From positions 8,324,327-8,388,326 of the forward strand of contig CP141137.1 in the NCBI GenBank assembly GCA_035236585.1: 64,000 bases of DNA, read 5' to 3'. Shown one piece after another: positions 45,339-56,956 of the stretch. The position numbers and the translations under genes were made by a program. The first letter of the stretch is position 1; each line of letters starts with the position of its first letter. Below the pieces are notes generated by a model. It made no database searches. It saw only the letters and a list, made by a program, of their open reading frames with translations, and had not been told where the DNA came from. Source of the DNA: Warburgia ugandensis (lineage: Eukaryota > Streptophyta > Magnoliopsida > Canellales > Canellaceae).

Positions 45339-47131
45339 GTACCCGAGCAACCCCTTTTTCCCTCTACCGATGTACTTCCGTTCTGATTCTGTAATACCAT
45401 GATATGATCTGACTGCAACTTATTCTTCTTTCTGGGTTGTCTTCTTTACTTTTCTTCTCGTTATTTTTTTCTCAATATCTGATCCAGCTCTACATGGATT
45501 ACATGAATTTTTGTCAGAAACCCGGTATGTTGTTTCTTCTGTTTGCTGGGTTTTTCTCTTTCTCTGCATTTTGACCCAGTCACACTTGTTTGGCTTAAAT
45601 CAATGTAGAGTTGGTCTTCTTTCAAGTTCTATCCGCAGATGTATGTCTGTGCACTATCTCAATAGCTTCCTTTCTAGTTTAGTGACGGAGGATGTTGGAG
45701 ATCTTGTCGGTTTTGGATGGTACATTTGGCTGCAGAAATTTTCTGCAAGTCCATCAAGTATACTGAGTCAACAACCAAGCCCATATTCTCTCATAATGTG
45801 ACTCTAAATAACTCATGACTGTTGATATTTCCGGTGGCAAGTGTGAGGTAGAGTTCTCTGAATGGATGAGGGCCTCAGATATTTTTATTTGGAAGAGATT
45901 TTCTTGCGGTAAATGGTAAGGGAATGGGCCTAGCAGAAAACAAATAATAACTGTGTAATCTGAAATGTATAAATGCCCGGGAGTGCAAGAGATAGAAATG
46001 TCTTCTTACGTTTGCTAAGAAGAAAATTGGTTGGAACATAATGTGTGCTCTTTCTTGATCCAAGTTTGAGAATTTGTTCTGTTTACCAACTGTTTGATGA
46101 GGAGGAGCTCTGCTTCTGATTTTCAAGTCTCCAACTTGGAGCCTCTGTCTATTTTCACCTACTTAGGTTAAAGGTTCTTAATGTTAACTTGAGATTTTGA
46201 ACTGCCTATTAAATTGGCAGGGGAAGATTTGGATGAGAGCCCAACAATTTAAATTATTGGCCAAATTGAGGGAAAGTTTGTGGAGAAGTTAGGAAGTAAT
46301 ATTCACTTCACTATGAAAGTTGGTAGTGCTTTAGATTACGCTTCAATTTTCAATTCACCAGGGATTTATGATGGACCCACTAGATCCTGCTTGATTAACC
46401 GTGAGTATCAAAGTTTATAGTCTGGTGGATCTTGAATAATACTTATTGGATCTACATTTTGGGATCGAACTAGAAGTTGGGATCCAAACACATTGATGCC
46501 TCTTTGGATCTTATAAGATTTGTTATCTTCATCACAAACTACCCTTCTGTCTGTTTTTTTACACCTGAAATTTAAGTATCTATTGACTATCTAGGGTATC
46601 TTCCCATGGAGAATCCCCAACTACTAACTTAAACACTATGTACCCCTCACTGCCCTTCGTCTACTATTTCATGAATGTACACAAATTCACAGAGACATGC
46701 ACCTTGATCCATGCGCACACAAATACGGACAACCATGTGATGTATACCTATGTATAATCAACAATGAGAAGCCCCCTCCAACCTTTTAGGCGGCTGCTTG
46801 AAATTTAAAATCTATGTTCTCGAAGAAAAATTCAGTCTAGTATTCTCCCTCGCCATGGTGATATTCTATCTCTTGCTCATCCCTTCAAAATGGGAAAAGT
46901 GCTCCATAATTCCTCTCCAGTCCTATGTATTTTCTTTCTCACTTTTATTTGTGTGCGTGTGTCATGTCTCTGCTTTTTCTATATTTTGAGCTCTGGGACA
47001 CTGCAGGAGCTTTGTTCACTCCATTATGCCAAATAATAATAATTGTTTCTACCCTCAACTATCACCTCATATTTGGCAATTCAGTTTCTATGGTGTAGGT
47101 TCTGTTTAATTTTTTATACATTTGTTTGTAG
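45339..47131 (+). other. EXO84C intron 1
   Basis: GT...AG intron of 1793 bp. I see no transposon or gene in it; a T-rich stretch precedes the acceptor TTTGTAG. Confidence 0.75.
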
Positions 47132-47226
47132 GGAATTAGGAAACTATGCTCTGAGCTTCTCGATCTAAAAGATGCTGTGGAGAACTTATGTGGCAATATG
47201 CACTCCAAGTATTTGGCCTTTCTCAG
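47132..47226 (+). CDS. EXO84C: EXO84C exon 2
   Basis: Reads [20 protein letters not shown] and ends KYLAFL plus AG of a split arginine codon, matching the Vps51/Exo84 N-terminal helical region. Donor GTAATA. The next exon is almost 14 kb away. Confidence 0.92.
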
Positions 47227-47656
47227 GTAATAAGATGTCTCTATTTTTATTTTTATTGTAAATGAAAGGTGCAATACCATGTTTTGTTCATACAATCTTA
47301 GATGATGTTGTCTCACTTCTTAGGTCTCATTTTGTGTTATGTAATTAGAAGGAAGTTAAAAACATCATTGTCACTAATGAAGGAAACGCCCAGATTGCAT
47401 ATCCCTCTTGGAAGGAGAGAAGAATAAAACTAATATATTTTGACAACCTTCAACTTGGAAAATAAGTATCACCAATTGCCGACTTGGAAAAATCATGTTA
47501 AACTGATTTTTGTTTAAATGCTTTGTTATGATACTAACAAACTTTCTGAGTAAAAAATATGAATGGACTTCAATATGATGTGTTCAATATGAGAAGGAGC
47601 TTGATTGTCACAAAATTGTCTTCCTTGGTTCCTGAATTTCTCCTACAACCGTTGAA

Positions 47657-47772
47657 TACATCATCATCATCATCATAATCAAGACCTTATCTTGATTAGG
47701 GGTCAGCCACATAAATCATGTTTCTCATTCCCCTCTATTATGTATCATGTATTCACTTAGTCCCAAATTTTT
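47657..47772 (-). mobile_element. RTE LINE 3' fragment (~115 bp)
   Basis: Minus strand ends GGCTGACCCCTAATCAAGAT then GTCTTGATT and (GAT)n. It extends further 5' than the micro-insertions, to the text matching CTTTGGGACTAAATG. Confidence 0.75.
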
Positions 47773-48253
47773 TTCATGAGTTCCAGTAGGAGTCCACACT
47801 CAAGAAGTGTGGAAGGAGTCTACATCCCCTATTTCATCCACAATGAAACTTTTTTTGTGGATCTAAGTCATTCATTATGTCTGGAATGGCTGAGATAGGC
47901 CAGGGACCCAATTTTGTGCCTGTTGGATGCTTTTTAGCATATGTTTCTGTAGATAAAAAATCAGAACCATCCATGCTTATTACTTTTTTCGATAACCCAA
48001 AACAAGTGGTTAGTATCATCCAAATGCAATGATTTCTTGTGGTCACCTATTTTTTGGTATGAGGAATATGATGAATGCCTTAGATCTATAGAAAAAGTTC
48101 CGCATGCATGAAAAAGAGGTGGTAGACTCCTTTCATGCTTCAGAGTGTGGATTCCTATACAGCATATAAAGAAAACTCCCTGGGATGATCACTGACCAAC
48201 TTAGGAGAGTGATATTGATATCAATAATATAGTATGTATATTAAGAGGGTGTT

Positions 48254-48296
48254 CTGGCCCACCCCTAATTGGGATAAGGTCTTGATGATGATGATG
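48254..48296 (+). mobile_element. 43-bp RTE LINE micro-insertion with 16-bp target duplication
   Basis: ATATTAAGAGGGTGTT (48238-48253) and ATATTAAGAGGGTATT (48297-48312) flank the LINE 3' end CTGGCCCACCCCTAATTGGG...(GAT)n. Plus-strand orientation, in EXO84C intron 2. Confidence 0.85.
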
Positions 48297-48312
48297 ATAT
48301 TAAGAGGGTATT

Positions 48313-49644
48313 AGTTCAGAAGTTTGATGAGCAGTTTGGTGAAAGGAAAGTCAAGAGAGATTGAATGTGGAAAATGTGCTGTTAATTAAAGAGGAGAGGA
48401 TAAGTCTCGTTGATATTCTCTTCTTGTAAAACTCTCTCTCTCCCTCTCTCAGTAACACATGGGCGTGTGCATGTGGCGTTACTAGTTGATAGATGAAGTA
48501 TAGAGTTGAGTGTTGAAAAGGTCATTAAGGGGACATATGGAGGAGTTAACTATTCTAATTAAGATTTGAAAGAAAGCATGGGAGTGCTTAAAGAAGAGAT
48601 TGGAGTATCAGGGTAGTAAGATATGTACAATTGGCTTGTTCAGTAGCAATGACAAATGAGCACTTTATGACATTTACTCATTACTCCACACTTTCTCAGC
48701 CAAAAAAATAAAGCACTTCATGGTGATTTTGGAGAGAAAGCTAGTAGCAGGGATTGGCAGTAAGTTTTGTGTTGCAGATCATATTTTCTTTCTTCATCTG
48801 AACTGGAAGATTCAGTGTTCTGCCTCGTCCGGTGTTCCATTTCAGTAAAGACGGCAAAAGGAACACACTGAGTTCTGTTAAGTACAACAATGAAAAAGAG
48901 AAAAAAAGAAGTTAAAAAATTAAGAAGCATTACAACAAAAAATGATTTTACCAGTAAAGCAATTCGGAATCTGACAAAGATCACGTTTACTCTTAATAAA
49001 CACAAGTTACATCGTGATTCATGAACTAATATAAATAAACAAGTGTAGCTCAGAAACTCCGAGAACTTCCCAAGTATTCTGGCTTCCTCTAAAATTTAAC
49101 ACAAATATAAATCATCTGCCTCCTTTCATCTTTATCGTCTCCACCAACTGGATCAATGCAAATGTCCTTGCAGTCATCAGCATCCATGTGCTCTCCTCTT
49201 CTTTTGGTGCAGGAACAGTACTAGGTCATTTGATGAACTCCACATATTTGTCCTCAAAGCCTCAAACATATTATAACCCATTGAAGCATATTCCACAGAA
49301 GTGGGAATAAAGTAGGAAGGACACAGCGACCAAAGTGCACTCTGTACTCTTATCTGTCACATTATCATATCCGCAGGAGGCTGACAAGGTCAAGTGAAAC
49401 TGGAAATATAACAATCTGATTCTGTTTCAGAAATAGGAATTGTAGTTTCCTTTAGAATGCTATTAACTATTGGAGACAAGTCTGATGATACCTACTGCAA
49501 TGTGCGATCTGGAAAATGCATCCATGATTTCAAGTAGTTGTCAAAGGCTCGATACTTGATAGAAAAGGAGAGAATTGAAGATTCTACAGGCTCAGAATTC
49601 TAATCCAATAAGAACTCTAAAGATGCTTAAGTCTGTACAAAGTT
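48313..49644. other. EXO84C intron 2, stretch without clear feature
   Basis: Mostly unrecognised. On the minus strand 49340-49090 and 48890-48718 carry short protein-like stretches (SVEYASMGYNMFEALRTN; EHMDADDCKDICIDPVGGDD; QNTESSSSDEERKYDL) in different frames. These could be remnants of an unidentified gene fragment. Confidence 0.3.
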
Positions 49645-49776
49645 CCAAAGGACAGCCTGGTCCACGAAGCTCCAGCGTATGTGGGGTCTGGTGAAGGGGT
49701 GGATCTATGCGGCCTTACCTTGTATTTTGCAAGAGGCTGTTTCCTCTACTTGAACCCGTGACCTCTAGGTCACATG
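49645..49776 (-). mobile_element. Au SINE, head-truncated, internally shortened
   Basis: Minus strand keeps box B (AGAGGTCACGGGTTCAAG), CCTCTTGCAAAATACAAGG and the tail GCTTCGTGGACCAGGCTGTCC. Confidence 0.8.
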
Positions 49777-51145
49777 TAAGTCCTTAAAAAGTTCCAAGGT
49801 GACAAAATGATGATATTGGACCCTTTTTTGTGGAAGCAAGTTGATATTGCAATTTTATGTGCTTTGTTTGTTTCTAGACTGTCTCATGTTCTTCTCCAAC
49901 TTGTTTTCTTCTCCAGTCATATAACATACTGCTGGTTTTCTCTGCTTTGGACTGAGAGTACCCATTTTCTTAGAGCGAGATTAATCCAGAACTTCAAGAA
50001 TCAGTGTCATTCATTCTTGTTTCAAATCTATTTAATTTGTAATGAACAACAATATCAAAAGTTAACGTACATTGCATACTAATTAATGTTCAAATAGAGG
50101 AAAAAAATATTAAAGGAGAGCACAGGAAAAGTCTGTAGGCTTTTACATCTGTGTTACTAATTGTACTCAAGCAAACGCTAGCGAGGAAATTAATGTGAGG
50201 CAGAAATGAAAAGTACATATTTGTGAGGAAATAATGATTGTTCTGCATCTAATCTCCAGCAGTTATTCCATGTCTGTGTACTACTGTCTTCCTAGCTTAC
50301 CATGTTTTCTATAGTCGGTCTATGTTTGCACTGTTGGCATTACAATTATCAAACTGTGGAGCATGATATTGTAACATGGCAGTGAGGCTGCATCTATGCA
50401 TGGCCAGTTACACCTCCAAATATTCAGTGGGGACAGCTGGAGCTACACGTTGCTTTTGATGGAGAAATCTTTTCCTAGTTGAGAATGAAAGCCTCCAAGG
50501 ATTTATTGTTGCACCTTGGCCTTCATAGCCTATTGAAACTCTTGGCTTCCATTAATTTTGAACTGCAACTTTCCTTGCTGCTTTGACCAATGTTCAGTTT
50601 TCATATCAACTCTAACTGTGATATACATCATGATCTCTGGAGTCTAGCAGAAATGTGGATGAGGCTGCAGGCTTGGATGACAGAGGGAAGGTTTGGGCAT
50701 AACTCTCTGAAGGTAGTGCTGGGAGATCTCTCCAAAATCAAATTTCAGCTGTGGGTCTTTCTGTTTATGGTAGTGTGGAAAGAGCACTCTGAATGCATTA
50801 TGACAGGAAGTGTGAATGCAGATTAGAGCAGCCATCACTTCATGAACATTTTGGATGGAACTTCACTGCGATTGCACCTTCAGATACATTACCATGCTGC
50901 CAGACACTTTCTCTAAGAAACACTCCAACTTATGATTGCAACACATTCCTTTTCTCTCTCCTTTTTATGAAACGATGACCATCTTAACTGTTTAAATTCT
51001 GTGCTTATTTTTAATTTATAGCTCCTCATAATGGCCATAAAAACTTGTTTGAGGCTTCTTCTTGTGTGAGAGATGACTGATTCCAGAGTATCATATCCTA
51101 TGGGAGATGGCAGGTCTCACTTTTGTAACCTCTGCTTCAATTGAA
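49777..51145. other. EXO84C intron 2, no recognised feature
   Basis: Unremarkable intronic sequence; the short open frames have no recognisable domains. Confidence 0.6.
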
Positions 51146-51209
51146 AAGAACAGCCCCAGTGCATGAAGCTCCCGTGTATGCGGGGTCTAGGGAAGGGGCG
51201 GACCACAAG
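51146..51209 (-). mobile_element. Au SINE tail, minus, facing a plus-strand copy
   Basis: Minus strand reads TGTGGTCCGCCCCTTCCCTA...GGGGCTGTTC. It is followed by a (TA)n run and then an opposite-strand Au copy. Confidence 0.8.
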
Positions 51210-51233
51210 ATATATATATATATATATATATAT
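51209..51233. repeat. (TA)n between two inverted Au SINEs
   Basis: Perfect TA run bounded by AAGATA and TATCTT, itself palindromic. Confidence 0.85.
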
Positions 51234-51235
51234 AT

Positions 51236-51391
51236 CTTGTCATCCTGTGATCTTGAGGTCATAGGTTCAAGGCGTAGAATCAGCCTCTTGCAAAATTCAA
51301 GGTAAGGCTGCCTACTATAGGCCCTTGTGGTCCGCCCCTTCCCTGGACCCTACATAGGCGGGAGCTTCAAGCATCGGGGCTGCCCTTTTTT
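51236..51391 (+). mobile_element. Au SINE, plus strand, head-truncated
   Basis: Starts in CTTGTCATCCTGTGATCTTG (box B region) and runs through the body to GGGGCTGCCCTTTTTT. Confidence 0.85.
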
Positions 51392-51413
51392 ATATATATC
51401 TTGAATGAGACTG

Positions 51414-51592
51414 AAGGGGACTCTTGGCACAACGGTGAAGTTGTCATCGTGTGACTTTGAGGTCACGGGTTTAAGGCGTGGAAACAGCCTCTTGCAAAAA
51501 TGTAAGGTAAGGCTGCATACTATACTTGTGGTCCGCCTCTTTCGTGGACCCTGCATACTCAGGAGCTTGGTGCACAAGGGCTTCCCTTTTTT
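51414..51592 (+). mobile_element. Au SINE, full length, plus strand
   Basis: Starts AAGGGGACTCTTGGCACAAC, has GGTCACGGGTTTAAGGCGTG and ends GGGCTTCCCTTTTTT, 22 bp after the previous copy. Confidence 0.88.
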
Positions 51593-51826
51593 AATCTTGA
51601 GTGAGCTTATTTTTGTCATTCATGATGTTCATATAGTTCTGTTGATGAGTGGATTTGTAGCCACAACCTCTTGGTTGTGAGACATGGCACTTAAGCAACT
51701 CAAATGTGCTCAGGCTATCTTTAGTCTCTGAAGTAAAATCCTTTTCCAATCATCATCATCATCATCATCATCAAGACCTTATCCTAATTATAGCGCCAGC
51801 CACATGAATCTTATTCCTTCATTCCT

Positions 51827-52259
51827 TGTTAGACCTCCCATACACCACACTTATTCCAGAAAGAAGATATAATTGCAAGGAAACAGAAGCACACTGGTTG
51901 GCAAAAGAATTCTCCAGAAGAAGATCCAGGCCAGCAGTTGGTTAGGATATAATTAGTTGTGATATAGTCAGTTAACAACCAAGTCAGTTAGGATATACAG
52001 ATATCCAGTCTGTTACAAAGTTAGGATATATAGATATCCGATGCATCACATGAAAGAGGGGGGGAAGAGGAAGGAAGTAAAAAGGGAGTGGGAAGTGCAG
52101 AGGAGGAACTGAGGTTCCTACTTCCTACTAGTTCCAGTAGTCTTCATTTTGCTTGAGTGATTGTAAGGTTCCCTGTAATTCATCCACTTCATCAATAAAT
52201 CGAGTTCCATTTCTCATTTCTTAAGTTGTTCCACAAAAATTTCTACCGTAGCTCCATCA
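51827..52259 (+). repeat. Chromovirus 5' LTR
   Basis: 433 bp, TGTTAGACC...CTCCATCA. AATAAA at ~52194 marks the polyadenylation region. It differs from the 3' LTR mainly in one ~25-base patch near 52034-52060 and one C/T near 52226. Confidence 0.92.
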
Positions 52260-52260
52260 A

Positions 52261-52272
52261 TGGTATCAGAGC
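52261..52272 (+). other. Primer binding site for initiator tRNA-Met
   Basis: TGGTATCAGAGC, one base after the 5' LTR, is the standard complement of the tRNA-iMet 3' end used by most plant chromoviruses. Confidence 0.93.
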
Positions 52273-52290
52273 TCGATCCAATTTTGGGGT

Positions 52291-53480
52291 ATGGTAAGAA
52301 CTAGGTCAGAGACGGCAGAAGACATGGAGAAAGAGATGGAGAACGTGAGAGCAGAGGTAGGGAGCATGAAGGAAGATATTGGGAGGCTGCAAACAAATGT
52401 AGGCTGCGATCGGAGGAATTTATAGGTGAGATCGGGGTTTGGATGAGACAAAGGCCCGAAAGTAATGAACCCTTACCAAATCAAGCCGGAGACCGAGGTA
52501 GAACCGAGGGTATCCGAAGAAGGAGAAGCATCGGGGCGGAGATCTCCGCGGTTCGCTGCGTGAGTCGAGAAAACCACTAGACCGGAACATCGCCGGTGGA
52601 TCTTCCCACATTTGACGGACGGGACCCACCGGGGTGGCTATGCGGGGTGGCGGAGCGCTACTTAATTTGAACCACTTGTCGGAGACGGAGAAGGTGACCG
52701 CCGCATACGTGTGCTTGGAGGGAGAAGCCCTCCATTGGTTCTGTGGTCGATGCGAGATCGCGGATTCCAGTCATGGACCACTTTCCCGGACGGCCCTCCT
52801 TCAATCTGCCGGCCCTCACAATCAGAGCGATGACCGTGAGGCCCCTTGTCGATCGTGGTCGCCTCCGCGTCGACTTCAGTGTGACTTCGAGCTACCATCG
52901 TGGCCCTTGGTGGATCCGCAAGCGGTCCTAAAAGGGCTTTTCTAAATGGGCTAAGGGAGGAGTTAAAGTAGAGGTGAAGATGTTCCGGCCCGCTTCACTA
53001 TCCGGGCTTATGGACCGGCCCGAAGATCGAGGAAAAAATGAAGCCCTTGAACAGTACGTGCCCAAGGGAACAATAGTCCAAGAACATCGTGGGGTCATGG
53101 GCTTTCCCAAAAGAGCCCTGCCGTTGAAACTAGCCCACAAGGGCACTTTCGTAATTTTCCCACTCAAACCTACGCCCGCTCTCCGGGAGACGACGAAGGA
53201 GCTAGGGTTTCGGGGAGAACGGCCATCCCGCATGGGAGAACCTTCCCGGCCGGGCAAAGTGACACTTTCAGAGGCGACTTACAGAGAAAGAGCTTCAGCA
53301 GAAACGAGCTATGGGGCTTTGTTTTCGATGCGACGAAAAGTTTTCTCCGGGGCATCGATGCAAGAATCGCCAGTTGCAGGTCCTTTTAGGCGAGGATGGC
53401 GACCCGGGGAAGATCGGGACACCCAACCCCGACGATGAAGGCCGGTGGAGGGAAAACGACCCGACTTGAGCTATCCATGC
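52291..53480 (+). pseudogene. Chromovirus gag remnant
   Basis: Starts at ATG 52291 with a coiled-coil-like stretch (MEKEMENVRAEVGSMKEDIG). A capsid segment reads NLNHLSETEKVTAAYVCLEG (about 52650-52720), and a zinc knuckle is near 53312-53350 (CFRCDEKFSPGHRC). The frame shifts many times between these, so no intact Gag can be made. Confidence 0.85.
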
Positions 53481-53546
53481 AAGCTCTAGTCGGGATGTCC
53501 TGGCCGCCAACGTTATGAAATTGCGTGGGCTTAGGAACACAGGGAA

Positions 53547-53957
53547 GTGGTGGTCCTTGTCGACACGGGGGCTTCCCATAATTTCATATCCCGGAGATTG
53601 GTTGACGACCTGCACCTTCCGATCACCAACACTCGGTGTTCGGAGTACGAGGTGGGAGATGGATTTTGCATCCGTGGTTCTGGGGTATGCCGCAACCTGG
53701 TCCTGCACCTTCCTGGGTTGGTCATCAAACACCATTTCCATCCCTTCGAACTGAGTGGAACAGACATGGTTCTTGGCATGGCATGGCTGAGTACTCTTGG
53801 CAACGTTTCGGCCAACTACCTCGAGCTCACCATGGAGTTCATCGTGCAGGGCCAGAGGGTTACTCTTAAGGGCGACCCATCCTGTCCCGCATCACTCTTA
53901 TCTTTCAAAGCACTACAACGTGCCATCCCCCTACTCAGGTGCAAGCTACATGGTTGA
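53547..53957 (+). pseudogene. Chromovirus protease domain
   Basis: Carries VVLVDTGASHNFISRRLVDD with the DTG catalytic motif and the later hydrophobic strand [12 protein letters not shown]. The domain itself is open, but its junctions with gag and RT are broken. Confidence 0.85.
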
Positions 53958-54833
53958 GTATCAAGGCCTTCGCCTAGAAATGGACACTAACCACCACCTT
54001 CGGACCAACCACTGTCTAAAACTTCTACTAGACAAGTATGCCCATCTCTTTGATCAGCCATTGAAATTGCCTATTAACCGACTACAAGATCATGCCATCA
54101 GGGTCCCAGACCATACAACACCACCTAATATCAGGCCATACCGTTATCCACACTGGCAAAAGAACGAGATTGAGCGGATCATCAAACAATTATGGGAGGC
54201 GGGCATCATTCAGGCCAGCACTAGTCCCTATTCCAGCCCAGTACTCTTAGTTAAGAAAAAAGATGGAGGGTGGCGTTTTTGCGTAGATTACCGCGCCCTT
54301 AACAAGATCACCATTCCAGATAAATTTCCCATCCCAACAATTGATGAATTATTGGACGAACTAGGTGGAGCTACTGTTTTCTCTAAACTGGATCTTCAAT
54401 CCGGCTACTATCAAATTCGCATCAAAAAAGAGGATGTTCCCAAGACGGCGTTTAGGACGCATGAGGGCCACTACGAGTTTTTGGTCATGCCCTTCGGACT
54501 GACCAATGCACCCTCCACTTTTCAGGCTCTTATGAACGACATCTTCCGCCACTATCTCCGTAAGTTCGTCCTGGTTTTCTTTGATGATATACTCAAGCAT
54601 ACCCCGATATTCAACTACATTTACAGCATCTGGAAATGGTACTGAAATTGTTGGCCTCTCATAACTTAGTTGTTAACAAAAAGAAGTGCTGCTTTGCACA
54701 ACCTCAATTGGAATATTTAGGCCATATAATCTCGAGATGGAGTCGCGCACGTGATAACTCAAAGATAGGCTGTATGCTCCACTCGGCCTACTCCACAAGA
54801 TATTACATTAAGGGGCTTTTGGGCCTCACTTAG
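53958..54833 (+). pseudogene. Chromovirus reverse transcriptase
   Basis: The finger and palm run in one frame ([56 protein letters not shown]) up to the catalytic FFDD near 54577. The frame is lost just after it; the thumb continues in another frame (VVNKKKCCFAQPQLEYLGHI). A normal element keeps RT and RNase H in one frame. Confidence 0.92.
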
Positions 54834-54851
54834 GGTACTATTATCGCAAAT

Positions 54852-55358
54852 TTGTACAAAAACTATGGCATTATTGCTGCACCCCTGACCAATCTTCTCA
54901 AGAAAGATAGCTTCAATTGGTCGATGGAGGCACAACAAGCCTTCAACAACTTAAAGCACGCCATGACGACGGTGCCCGTATTAGCTATTCCCAACTTTAA
55001 CAAGCCATTCATTTTGGAGACGGATGCGTCGGGTAAAGGCATTGGAGCAGTTCTCATGCAAGAGGGAAGGCCAATTGCCTTCTTCAGCCAATCACTCTCT
55101 CCCCGTGCTCAGTCCAAATCGGTGTATGAAAGGGAACTTATGGCAGTTGTTCTCTCTGTTCAGAAGTGGCGCCATTACTTGTTAGGCCAGAAGTTCACTA
55201 TCTTAACAGATCAAAAGAGCCTCCAATTCCTCCTGCACCAGAACGTCCTTAGGTGGCTTGAGCAAAGTGGGCTAATCAAATTGCGGGTTTCAACTTTGAC
55301 ATTCACTACAAACCAGGCAAGCATAATCGGCAGCCGATGCCCTCTCCAGAATAGATAA
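54852..55358 (+). pseudogene. Chromovirus RNase H
   Basis: Contains [20 protein letters not shown] (first catalytic Asp), [20 protein letters not shown] (catalytic Glu) and [14 protein letters not shown] (second Asp). The C-terminal part is scrambled after ~55240, where the conserved D-A-L-S-R region shifts frame. Confidence 0.9.
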
Positions 55359-55576
55359 CAAAGGCTTCACTGATGCACACAACACTTCTGCCCCTGAGCA
55401 TGCATCAGACCTGATACACCCTTCTCCTTTCATGGCTCTCTCAGTAGTGCAGCATTCAGGCTTACAAGGTTTACAAGAGGAGAGCAGACTCGATGAGACT
55501 TTAGGCCCCATCCTCCAGGACTTATTGGCTGGCCTCAACCATCACAAAGGATTTTCTCTCAACGCGTCATGGCCAC

Positions 55577-56410
55577 TTGCTCTTCTATGATAGACTCGCT
55601 ATCCCTAAAACTTCGTCCAGAATTCCCATCCTACTCGAGAATTTCACTCCACTCCGAGCCAGTGGACATTCGGGACCTTTAGGACATTCAAAAGGCTTTC
55701 TAATGTGGTCTCTTGGAAGGGAATGCGAAAGGATGTGCAGAAATTTGTGGCTTCTTGTGAGGTATGCCGCAGGAATAAATACCCGAAGCTCTTAAACCTC
55801 GGAGGTCTTCTTCAGCCTTTACCCATTCCCGAACAAGTCTGGGATGACATTTCTATGGACTTTATTGGCGGCTTACCCAAATCTAAGGGGCTGGATACTA
55901 TTACGGTGGTAGTAGACCGTCTTTCCAAATCTTGCCATTTCCTTCCCTTGGGCCATCCGTTTTCTCGCTCAAGAGGTGGCTGCTCTTTTTATCAAGGACA
56001 TAGTATGCGGTTACCTGTTACGCGATCCATTGTATCAGATCCAGGGACCGTCTCTTTATTAGCCAATTTTGACCGAACTATTCAAAATGGCGAGTGGAAT
56101 TTGAAGTTAAAGATGAGTGCGCTACCATCCTCAAACGGATGGCCAAACGAAGTTGTCAACCGCCGTCTCGAAACCTATTTGCGCCGCTTCACCTACCACC
56201 ATCCTAAGCTGGCCCAAGTGGATTCCTTGGGCTGAATTCTCGTATAATACTACATTCAAGTCTTCTGGCATGACCCCTTTTAAAGCACTTTATGGGCGTG
56301 ATCCTCCTCTTGTGTTACGGCTCTCGAATGAAGGGTCGGTTGTGGAGGAAGTCAACAGCAACTTCACGATAGGAATACAATTTTACAAGAACCGAAAAGT
56401 AATCTTGTAA
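55577..56410 (+). pseudogene. Chromovirus integrase
   Basis: Zinc-binding remnant (FVASCEVCRRNKY) at 55740-55790, first catalytic Asp region (DDISMDFIGGLPKSKGLDTI), a broken middle where the second Asp motif is altered, and the C-terminal core FSYNTTF...MTPFKALYGRDPP in another frame. Not functional as read. Confidence 0.88.
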
Positions 56411-56578
56411 AAGCCCAAGTCCGAATGAAATCCCAGTGCGCATAAAGGTCGCGGTGGACATCCGGAGCCTGTGTAGGGGGACAGAGTTTTTTGAAACTCC
56501 AGCCCTTTAAGTTCAAGAAAGCGCGGCTAAACGACCCAATGAAAAACTTAGCCCCGGTTTTACGGCCCCTTCACTATT

Positions 56579-56956
56579 TTGGAGCGCATTGGCGCGGTAG
56601 CCTACCGCCTTGATTTACCTTCCACCACCGGATCCATCCCGTTTTCCACGTCTCCCAACTCAAGGCTGCCTGTCCAATTCAGCCCAATCTCAACCCCCCT
56701 ACCTCCTGGACTCACCGAGGAAATGGAACTTGTCCTATATCCTGACTCCGTCCAGGAAATCAGGTCATTGCCAAATGGATGCACCGAAGTTTTGGTGAAA
56801 TGGAAAAACCTACCTGAATGTGATAGCACATGGGAGCTCTATGGGGATTTGGACACTCAATTTCCCTCCTTTCACCTTGAGGACAAGGTGAACCTACTTG
56901 GGGGGGGTAATGTTAGACCTCCCATACACCACACTTATTCCAGAAAGAAGATATAA
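56579..56956 (+). pseudogene. Chromovirus integrase C-terminus with chromodomain
   Basis: Includes an integrase C-terminal stretch (IGAVAYRLDLPST) and the chromodomain text TEVLVKWKNLPECDSTWELY, which assigns the element to the chromovirus clade. The stop falls inside the 3' LTR. Chromodomains bias integration via chromatin marks. Confidence 0.88.
56898..56910 (+). other. Polypurine tract
   Basis: TTGGGGGGGGTAA immediately precedes the 3' LTR, the plus-strand primer position. Confidence 0.8.

Noticed and set aside
52928..53815. Several long frames on the minus strand of the chromovirus gag/PR region
   Set aside because: They are complements of recognisable plus-strand retroelement domains and lack domains of their own.
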